Shown here piece by piece: positions 1 through 6,706 of a stretch of 64,000 nt of DNA. Within the stretch, counting starts at the first letter, position 1. Every line of letters begins with the position of its first letter. The stretch is from positions 186,001-250,000 of the forward strand of contig NZ_JANZKY010000004.1 of NCBI RefSeq assembly GCF_025770765.1, in the 5' to 3' direction. A program made the position numbers and the translations under genes. This DNA comes from Propionivibrio soli (GTDB taxonomy: Bacteria; Pseudomonadota; Gammaproteobacteria; Burkholderiales; Rhodocyclaceae). Below the pieces are notes generated by a model, which saw only the letters and a list, made by a program, of their open reading frames with translations, searched no databases and was not told where the DNA came from.

Positions 1-217
1 CGATTCCGCCCTTTGAACGGACCCGCTCCTTGACGGTGCGCACGCCTTCCCGTACGCGTTCATCGCGTGCAATGACGGCGAGTTCGGCGGCGCGGATGCG
101 CTCGTCGATATCGAGTTTTTCGTCCAGCGCTTTGGCCCGGGACGAGGACAGAGCGTGATCCTGACCGGTAGCGAAGGTCGCGCGTCCAAGTGCAGCCGAC
201 CGAGGAGCTTCGTTCAT
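1..217 (-). CDS. Hypothetical protein, truncated by window edge
   Basis: Only the N-terminal ~72 residues are inside the window; the frame stays open to base 1. The start ATG overlaps the stop of the preceding holin-X-like gene by 4 bp (ATGA at 214-217), so it is translationally coupled to it. The visible part is charged and helical, rich in Arg, Glu and Ala, with no membrane segment. Its place after a DUF883 (YqjD-like) and a holin-X (YqjE-like) gene corresponds to yqjK in the enterobacterial yqjCDEK cluster, but I see no clear sequence similarity to YqjK, so the function is left open. Confidence 0.6.
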   Translation of the reverse strand, partial: MNEAPRSAALGRATFATGQDHALSSSRAKALDEKLDIDERIRAAELAVIARDERVREGVRTVKERVRSKGGI

Positions 218-738
218 CGCGTGACCTCCCCTCTCGTCTGCCCGCTGTCTACACCTGGCGTTCGCGAATTCGCCTCAACTTTGTCGGCGTCCGGGATATG
301 GGAAGGTGCGAGCGTCAGGCGCCGCATCGTGGCCGGCAGCGTCAGATCGTCAACCAGCGCCGCCGCGCGCCCGATTGCGATCCAGGCGCCTAAGCCGTTG
401 AGCACGAGAATCAGCGCAAACGCGCCGTACCAAGGCACGCCGAGTGCCAGCAGAATCACCGTCACCAGCGCCCATAGCGCGACCCATGCCGTGGCGGCGA
501 GGATCGATGCCAGGACCACGAGCACGGCCATGCGCGCGAACGAGCCGCGGGCGCGACGCAGTTCGAGCGCAAGAAGGAGAACGCGGTCGCTGATCAGGCC
601 GGGCAGGTCATGCCAGAGCGAAACCAGCAATTGCGCCACCGACGGTTCTGCCGTTTGCTCCGACGTTGTCCGCCTGCGCCAAAAACGACGCTGCCCCGGC
701 GCGCCGTCGGCACCGGCGCTCTCCTCCCGTTCCATCAT
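214..738 (-). CDS. Phage holin family protein (holin-X / YqjE-like)
   Basis: 174 aa inner-membrane protein. A charged N-terminal ~60 residues leads into two long hydrophobic segments (about residues 68-95 and 98-122) separated by a short turn, then a polar tail; this is the architecture of the Actinobacterial holin-X/YqjE family. Despite the family name these are chromosomal stress-associated membrane proteins, usually beside DUF883 proteins, as here: the upstream DUF883 gene ends at 742, 3 bp before this start. Two consecutive ATG codons (738 and 735) could both serve as start. The stop overlaps the next gene by 4 bp. Family call is from topology and context; molecular role is unknown. Confidence 0.8.
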   Translation of the reverse strand: MMEREESAGADGAPGQRRFWRRRTTSEQTAEPSVAQLLVSLWHDLPGLISDRVLLLALELRRARGSFARMAVLVVLASILAATAWVALWALVTVILLALGVPWYGAFALILVLNGLGAWIAIGRAAALVDDLTLPATMRRLTLAPSHIPDADKVEANSRTPGVDSGQTRGEVTR

Positions 739-741
739 GCG

Positions 742-1050
742 TCAGCGGACCAGCAAGCGGCCCAGCAGCATGCCGGCGGCGATCGCCACGCCGACGGAGA
801 GAATCGGATGCTCACGCACGCAGCCGCGGCATTCTTCGAGCCAGCGTTCCTGCATTGCGTCGAGTTCCTCGATCGTGTGATGCAGCGCTTCGCCGGCCGC
901 ATTGACGCGACCGCGGATATTCTCGACGGCGGGCCCGGCCTTCTCGGCAACGCGATCGACGGCGGCATGCGCGCCTTCGGCGGCGCGGTTGACGGCGCTT
1001 TCCGCAGCGGCGGCGGTGTCGGAACTGATGGTCGGATTGGATGTAGTCAT
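742..1050 (-). CDS. DUF883 family protein (YqjD/ElaB-like)
   Basis: 102 aa. The amphipathic, Ala/Glu-rich N-terminal two thirds form a predicted coiled coil, followed by a single C-terminal membrane anchor near residues 83-102 (HPILSVGVAIAAGMLLGRLL), the signature layout of DUF883/YqjD/ElaB. YqjD and ElaB of E. coli are tail-anchored ribosome-associated stress proteins; that role is inferred by family only. The start at 1050 is chosen because GGAG lies 6 nt upstream; the ATG at 1062 in the same frame lacks a binding site. First gene of a three-gene minus-strand operon with the holin-X-like gene and a truncated third gene. Confidence 0.85.
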   Translation of the reverse strand: MTTSNPTISSDTAAAAESAVNRAAEGAHAAVDRVAEKAGPAVENIRGRVNAAGEALHHTIEELDAMQERWLEECRGCVREHPILSVGVAIAAGMLLGRLLVR

Positions 1051-1650
1051 GGTGTTCTCCATTAAGTTGCGAACCGGGGCGTCGAGCGCCAGCGGTAAAC
1101 GGGTGGTTGGTGGATGAGCGGCGCCGGGCTGAACCCGCCGGAACCCGCGTCGCAACCGCTTTAGGCAAACGGTGTGCCGCGCCAACGAAAAAAAGCAAGC
1201 AGGCTCGCGAAGCGGCCCGCATTGCGTCATCGGAACGGCGGTCGTCGACCGGATGCTGGCCGACATCGATGAAACTTATCGCCCCAATCCGCGCTCAATG
1301 TCCTCTGAGTTGCGCACCGGCAATTGTCATAACGGCGCCATGCCGAGAAGGTATTCATCATTAAGTTTTTCTGGAGGGAATCTGCTCACTCGACCCGAGA
1401 GCATAGAACTCGCTCGGAGCGCCCGAAGCCATGGTCGCCACCGTATTCCCCTCAATGACGCAACGCTGGTTTTTTCGGTAACTTTTACGTTATCCTCTTG
1501 TGAACCTCGCCTACTTTGGGGTCGGTTCTGAGCGTGCTCTTCTTCGCCCAGTCCGCATCACCCTTTTGACATCATGGGGCAGGCTCCCCGGACAGCGCAC
1601 CCCGCTCTCGACAGTCCCAGCCTTCCCCCTTACGAGGAGAAACACTTACG
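1051..1650. other. Intergenic region between divergent genes, no gene seen
   Basis: Six hundred bases between the DUF883 gene (minus) and the response regulator (plus). The open frames inside have no ribosome binding site or recognisable product. It should carry promoters for both directions, but I could not find a convincing -35/-10 pair or a sigma-54 -24/-12 element. The response regulator has a good Shine-Dalgarno (GAGGAGA at about 1635). Confidence 0.5.
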
Positions 1651-3210
1651 ATGAGCCATGCCCTGATTGTCGATGACGACAAAGACGCTGCCGAAATGAT
1701 GGCTGCGTTGGTGGCCACCGAGAACTTCACCGTCGCAACCGCTTTCACGCTACGTGACGCGCGCCGCAAGATCGCGATGCAACATCCGGACATCGTCCTG
1801 CTCGACCTGCAGCTTCCTGACGGCAGCGGCATGGAGTTGTTCGACGATCCGGAGCTCCTGGCCCAATCGCAGGTCGTCTTGATTACCGGCCACGCGAGTC
1901 TCGAAAGCTCGATCCAGGCCTTGCGCCTCGGCGCGGCGGACTATCTCGTCAAACCGATCAACGTCAAGCACCTGCAAGGTATTCTCGCCAACGTGACGAA
2001 ACCGGCGGTGCTGCAGGCGGAAGTCGAAACGCTCAATTCGGAGCTCGACCGCGAAGGCCATTTCGGCCTGCTCTGGGGCCGGTCGGAGCCGATGCGCCGC
2101 ATTTACCAGCAGATATCGCGGGTAGCGGTCACCTCGGTGACCGTCCTGGTCACCGGCGAAAGCGGTACCGGCAAGGAAGTCGTCGCGCGCAGCGTGCACG
2201 AACTGTCGCGGCGGCGCAAAAACCCCTTCCTCGCCATCAACTGCGGCGCCATCTCGCCGAACCTGATGGAGAGCGAGATTTTCGGCCACGAGAAAGGCAG
2301 CTTCACCGGTGCCGATCGCCAACACCAGGGTTTTTTCGAACGTGCGCACGGCGGCACGCTGTTCCTCGACGAAATCACCGAAATGCCACTGGAATTACAG
2401 GTGAAGTTGCTGCGCGTGCTCGAAACCGGCCTGTTCATGCGCGTGGGATCGACGCAAAGCCAGGAAACCGATGTCCGCGTCATTGCCGCGACGAACCGAC
2501 CACCCGAGCTTGCCGTAGAAATGGGCAAGCTGCGCGAGGATCTCTATTACCGATTGAACGTTTTCCCGATCGCCATTCCGCCGCTGCGCGAACGTCTCGA
2601 CGACATTCCGTTGCTCGCGGGGCATTTCCTCTCCGACGTCTGCGAGAAGGAAGGCCGTGTCAAACGCTTCACGCCAGCCGCATTGCAGCGGCTGGCCGCC
2701 TACTCGTGGCCCGGCAACGTGCGCGAGTTACGCAACGTCGTCCAGCGCGCCTACGTAATGGCCGTCGAAGACACGATCACCGACGAGTGGTTGCCGTCCG
2801 ACCGACCAGCCCCCGCGTCCGCCACGCCGACGGCCAACGAAAGCCAGTCGGCTCCGCTGGTCAACGTCGCCTCCGCCGCCGCGCCGCCAGCGACGAACAT
2901 ACCAGCCGCTCCCACGGTCCCGGCCAATGGTACGGCCGCAGCGACCGCCACTCAGGCCGGCGCGGCAGGCACGCCTCCCGCTACGCTGACCATTCCGCTG
3001 GGAACGTCCATGGCCGAGGCCGAGGCGCGTCTGATCATGGCGACGCTCGAATACTTCAACAATCACAAGGAGCGGACGGCGGCCGTCCTCGGCGTCAGCC
3101 TGAAAACGCTCTACAACCGCCTCAAGGAATACTCCGCCGACAAGAACCCAGCGGACGCTCCCCCCGCCCCCCCACCTTCTGCCACGGAGGGCGACTCCGC
3201 CGTGAGCTGA
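1651..3210 (+). CDS. Sigma-54-type (NtrC family) response regulator with Fis HTH
   Basis: 519 aa. Receiver domain (1-120) has acidic residues D8-D10, phosphoacceptor D52 (IVLLDLQLPDGSG), T near 79 and K101. The AAA+ domain (about 140-380) has Walker A GESGTGKE at 169-176 and the sigma-54 contact loop at 216-221, here GSFTGA rather than the usual GAFTGA. A Pro/Ala/Thr-rich linker of about 65 residues (390-455) precedes a Fis-type helix-turn-helix (about 457-497, with NHKERTAAVLGVSLKTLYNRL). All features for a phosphorylation-controlled bacterial enhancer-binding protein are present. No cognate histidine kinase is next to it, so it is an orphan here. The final 100 bp overlap the convergent diguanylate cyclase gene. 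Confidence 0.93.
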   Translation: MSHALIVDDDKDAAEMMAALVATENFTVATAFTLRDARRKIAMQHPDIVLLDLQLPDGSGMELFDDPELLAQSQVVLITGHASLESSIQALRLGAADYLVKPINVKHLQGILANVTKPAVLQAEVETLNSELDREGHFGLLWGRSEPMRRIYQQISRVAVTSVTVLVTGESGTGKEVVARSVHELSRRRKNPFLAINCGAISPNLMESEIFGHEKGSFTGADRQHQGFFERAHGGTLFLDEITEMPLELQVKLLRVLETGLFMRVGSTQSQETDVRVIAATNRPPELAVEMGKLREDLYYRLNVFPIAIPPLRERLDDIPLLAGHFLSDVCEKEGRVKRFTPAALQRLAAYSWPGNVRELRNVVQRAYVMAVEDTITDEWLPSDRPAPASATPTANESQSAPLVNVASAAAPPATNIPAAPTVPANGTAAATATQAGAAGTPPATLTIPLGTSMAEAEARLIMATLEYFNNHKERTAAVLGVSLKTLYNRLKEYSADKNPADAPPAPPPSATEGDSAVS

Positions 3211-5852
3211 GCCGGCTGCGGCGGCTCAGCACGCGCGACAGCCCCGAAGGGCCCGGCTTCCAACTCCGGAGTCCAGCGCTTCACCTGATTCTTGCCACTG
3301 TGTTTGGCCGCGTACAAGGCCATGTCGGCGCGGCGCTGCAATTCCTCCGGTAAGCCGGCGTCGATGTCGGCGACGCCGATCGATACCGAGATCGGCGGTA
3401 GCTGGACGCCCCCATGATTGATCGTGCATGTGCCGATTTCCTCGCGCAACTGTTCCAGCCGCATGCAGGCCTCCTCGATCTGCACGCGCGGCATGAGAAT
3501 CGCCAGTTCTTCGCCGCCAACGCGACAAGCGACGTCGTACGCGCGTACGAACTTACGCAGTTGTTCGGCAACCGTCTTGATCACCTTGTCGCCTGCTTCG
3601 TGGCCGAAGGTGTCGTTGAAACGCTTGAATTCGTCGATATCGGCGATGGCCAGGATCAGCCCTTCGCCCGTGCGTTGCGAGCGGCTCAGTTCCCGCCGCA
3701 GCGTGTCGTCGAAGTAACGCCGGTTGTACAGATCCGTCATACCGTCGCGCACGGCTTGCTCGCGCAACGAGGTGCGCAGGCGCAGGTTGGCCAGCGAAAG
3801 CTTGAGCGCGTCGGCGAAGGTCTCGGCGCCCCAGGCGGCAATGCGTAATTCGTCCTCGTTCATTGCCTCGTGAGCCACGAGATGCAGCGCACCCGGCCGG
3901 TCGAAGCTCATCAGCAATGGCGCGCAGATGGCATGCGTGATCGCTTTCGCTTGGCCGTTGAAGTGCGGGCAGATTGGCGACAGCGTATCCGGCGAGCCGA
4001 CCACGCTCTGGTGCATGCGGCCCCGACGTACAGCCCAGCAATCGACCTCTTCCGATTGCTCGCGATTGAAAGGCTCACCCCACGCGGCACCGGTTTCCAT
4101 CATGCCGTCGGAATCGGCAAAGGTCAGCGCGCCGCTCCAACGCGGGAACAGCCTTGAACCGCCGCGTGCAATGATCTGCCGGCTTTCGGCCTCGCTATCG
4201 CAAAGCTGCACGAGTTCGGTGATTTGCTGCAGCGTCCGCATGAACTCCTGTCCCCGGTCCATGCGGTGTACGACGTCTTGTAGTGCCTGGTTGCGCTCGG
4301 CGGCTTCGACTTCCGCTTCCTTCAGCCGGTTGATGTCGACAAGGTAGGCACGCAGCAGATTGCCGTCCGGCGAACGTTCGCCGCCCAAGTGCAACAGGTA
4401 CCACGGCCAGGCACCGTCGCTGCGGGCCAGTCGTACCTCACGCTGCACCCGCACGCCGCTACGCGTCGCCTGCTCCACCAGCACGCCGATGCCGATAAGC
4501 GACTGCGGATGCAAAAAAGCGTCCAACGGCATACCGAGCGGCGACCGCGGACCGGCGATGCCGCGCGCTTCCTGGAAGTTCGGCGAGTATTCCCGCAGGC
4601 GGTAAGGCGGTTCGGCGTCAAAGGTGAGCATGATCACCGGGCCCGAGGCAAACAGGCTGCGCTCGGCGCGCAAAGTGTGCTCGGCGTTCTTGAGCGCCTC
4701 GATGTCGGTTTGCGTCCCGATCACACGGCGCGCGACACCATCGCGCCATTCCGCGATGCGCGCATGCAGACGCACCCACCGCCAGCCACCGCGTGCGGTG
4801 CGCATGCGCACTTCGCAGGCAACTTCCTCGCGCTGACCGTCTGCGAGCGCCCGGAAGAGTTCCTGCGCCGCCGGCAAGTCCTCCTCATGGCAAAGTCGCA
4901 GCCACGGATCCGTCTGGGGCCTCAGCAGGTCGTCGGCCTGCCGATAGCCGAGCATCGCGCCCCACGGCCCGCCGAAACGAACGTTGCCTGACTCCAGATC
5001 CCACTCGAAAAACCCGGCGTTCGCGCTTTCCATCAATTGCTCATTGAGCCGCTGATGCCGCTCGGCCGTCGCCTGCCGTTCACCGTAGAGATCTCGAATT
5101 TCTTTCGCGTAAGCTTCGTTCCCCGCTCGCAGAGCGGCAAGCTGGGTCGAAAACGAGGCGGCTTCGTCATCCTGGAACCGCCTCACCGCCACCAGGAGCG
5201 CAAAGGTCGTCAGTACGCAGGCAGCGACCCCCAAAAGCAAGGGCTGCATGACGGTTCCGGGAGCCGGCTCGGCGATCGGGACCATATGTCGCCAACGAAG
5301 GTACTGCCCGCCTGCCACCGCGGCGAGCAGCAATGCCCCGCCGATGGCCCGCCGCCATTGCGGGGCGCGCGGATAAGCGATGAGCTGAACGGCGGCGAGA
5401 ACGAGAACGAGGATAGCCGCCGCTCCATAACCGGATAGTGGCTCCGGCGATGTACGCCATCCTGCGAAACCGGGATACGTCAGCGTGCCGCTGACCGAGC
5501 CGACGGCCACCGTGACGGCTAAAATCGCGCTCCCATAGACCTTTCTGCGTTGACTCGGCCTTGAAACGAGTGCAAGCGCGAGGACCATGCCGGCCAATGC
5601 CGATGGAAAGGCGTACAGCGCCAGGCCGATCTCTCCAATGGGCGACGTAGCCGGTACGCGCCCCAAACGAAGCGTGAAGTCGGCCCCGACGAGCGCCAGG
5701 GCCGTGAAATAGGCGTGGGTCAGCGTCCACCCGTAACGTGCGTCCTGCCGACTCCGGACAGGAATGGCAGTGCAGCAGCCGACGCACCCGCAGACTGCGA
5801 GGTCAAAAAGGATCACCAGCACGAGCGACCAGTCGAGGTGGCCGTTTACCAT
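3111..5852 (-). CDS. Membrane diguanylate cyclase (7-8 TM, PAS-PAS-GAF-GGDEF)
   Basis: 913 aa. Residues 1-235 form about seven to eight membrane spans (unassigned sensor type), followed by PAS 1 (about 270-395), PAS 2 (about 400-515), a GAF-like region (about 545-690) and GGDEF (about 700-865). The active-site signature is GGEEL, a functional variant, and an RxxD inhibitory I-site (RAYD) sits five residues before it, so c-di-GMP synthesis with product feedback is expected. The C-terminal about 35 residues after the cyclase fold are Ala/Gly/Pro-rich and are encoded antisense to the Fis domain of the neighbouring response regulator (3111-3210). The start at 5852 has GGAG three bases upstream. 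Ligands of the sensory domains cannot be told. Confidence 0.92.
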   Translation of the reverse strand: MVNGHLDWSLVLVILFDLAVCGCVGCCTAIPVRSRQDARYGWTLTHAYFTALALVGADFTLRLGRVPATSPIGEIGLALYAFPSALAGMVLALALVSRPSQRRKVYGSAILAVTVAVGSVSGTLTYPGFAGWRTSPEPLSGYGAAAILVLVLAAVQLIAYPRAPQWRRAIGGALLLAAVAGGQYLRWRHMVPIAEPAPGTVMQPLLLGVAACVLTTFALLVAVRRFQDDEAASFSTQLAALRAGNEAYAKEIRDLYGERQATAERHQRLNEQLMESANAGFFEWDLESGNVRFGGPWGAMLGYRQADDLLRPQTDPWLRLCHEEDLPAAQELFRALADGQREEVACEVRMRTARGGWRWVRLHARIAEWRDGVARRVIGTQTDIEALKNAEHTLRAERSLFASGPVIMLTFDAEPPYRLREYSPNFQEARGIAGPRSPLGMPLDAFLHPQSLIGIGVLVEQATRSGVRVQREVRLARSDGAWPWYLLHLGGERSPDGNLLRAYLVDINRLKEAEVEAAERNQALQDVVHRMDRGQEFMRTLQQITELVQLCDSEAESRQIIARGGSRLFPRWSGALTFADSDGMMETGAAWGEPFNREQSEEVDCWAVRRGRMHQSVVGSPDTLSPICPHFNGQAKAITHAICAPLLMSFDRPGALHLVAHEAMNEDELRIAAWGAETFADALKLSLANLRLRTSLREQAVRDGMTDLYNRRYFDDTLRRELSRSQRTGEGLILAIADIDEFKRFNDTFGHEAGDKVIKTVAEQLRKFVRAYDVACRVGGEELAILMPRVQIEEACMRLEQLREEIGTCTINHGGVQLPPISVSIGVADIDAGLPEELQRRADMALYAAKHSGKNQVKRWTPELEAGPFGAVARAEPPQPAQLTAESPSVAEGGGAGGASAGFLSAEYSLRRL

Positions 5853-6151
5853 GATCTCCGGTGCGGCAGGGAGAGGCTGCGGGTCATTGGCATCCGATGC
5901 GATGAAGCGGAGCGAAAAGGGAAATGGCGAGCGAAAAGGACAGCCGTCGGTGCGATGCCTCTGTCGTCCCGCGGCCGTCCCGTTTTTTCAAACCCGGAAA
6001 AATACCTGTAGCGGCAATAGTGGCAAACCGCGTGCCTGCGAAAGGCATAGGCCTGCCCCACCCGCCTTTCAGCGGGCCAGGAAGCAGGATCGCACCTATG
6101 AACAGCCCGTCGGTCAACCCGATGGTAATACCGGGAGCCCTGACCCGATGG
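5853..6151. other. Intergenic region, nothing recognised
   Basis: About 300 bases upstream of the diguanylate cyclase and downstream of the GlcG/HbpS-like gene. No small gene with a binding site, hairpin with T-run or repeat was seen. It presumably holds the cyclase promoter. Confidence 0.4.
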
Positions 6152-6706
6152 CTAAGACTCTCCGAGTACAGCGCCCGCTTTCTCCTCCCCGCGTGCCTTC
6201 CGAGCCAATGCGCGCAACGCGACCGCAACGCTACCGGCGAAGAATTCGTCGTACTCGGGAAATGCCCCGCTCACGGCGACCACGATCCCGTCCAGACAGA
6301 CGGCTCCGGCGATCAACGTGTCTCCGGCGCGCAGGAGGTGGGGAGAATCGCGCTGCACGGCGTATCCGTCGCGGCCGAGGCGCCAGGTGAGTTTTGCCTT
6401 GGCGCGAGCGAATTCGGCGTAATCGGCATCCCATGTTTTCGGGTCACCAAAGGCGCGCTCGCACAACACCGCGTCTTCGAACCTTGCTTCTCCCGGCGGC
6501 AAGGCCGGGTCCATAACGACCACGTAGAGAAATCCGCTGCCGACCACGCTCCGGTCGTCGCGTGCGACTTCAATCATAGGCGCGACGAGGTCGAGCGCTC
6601 GGTTCGCAACGTCTTCGGTCAGGTAGTGACTTCCCCGTTTCCCGTGTTTGTCCGAAGCGTTTCCGCCGGTCGCGGGTGAGGTGGCGGATTGAAGTTCATT
6701 CAGCAT
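6152..6706 (-). CDS. GlcG/HbpS-like fold protein, partner of the exporter upstream
   Basis: 184 aa, no signal peptide or membrane span. I read a possible GlcG/HbpS (haem-degrading-domain) fold: a first helix near residues 30-48, a strand with FLYVVVMDP (about 59-67), a helix carrying ARAKAKLTWRLG, and a C-terminal DGIVVAVSGAFPEYDEFFAG (about 141-160) that resembles the Gly-rich vvGavGvSG..peeDe stretch of that family. The match is by eye and needs a profile search. The start at 6706 has GGAGAG 9 nt upstream and overlaps the end of the ABC exporter gene by 11 bp, so the two are translationally coupled. HbpS of Streptomyces is a haem/redox sensor protein working with a histidine kinase, which makes the pairing with an exporter carrying a kinase-like tail notable. 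Confidence 0.6.
   Translation of the reverse strand: MLNELQSATSPATGGNASDKHGKRGSHYLTEDVANRALDLVAPMIEVARDDRSVVGSGFLYVVVMDPALPPGEARFEDAVLCERAFGDPKTWDADYAEFARAKAKLTWRLGRDGYAVQRDSPHLLRAGDTLIAGAVCLDGIVVAVSGAFPEYDEFFAGSVAVALRALARKARGEEKAGAVLGES

Noticed and set aside
155-880. Long plus-strand open frame of 241 codons
   Set aside because: Ser/Arg/Ala-rich shadow antisense to the holin-X and DUF883 genes, which have motifs and binding sites.
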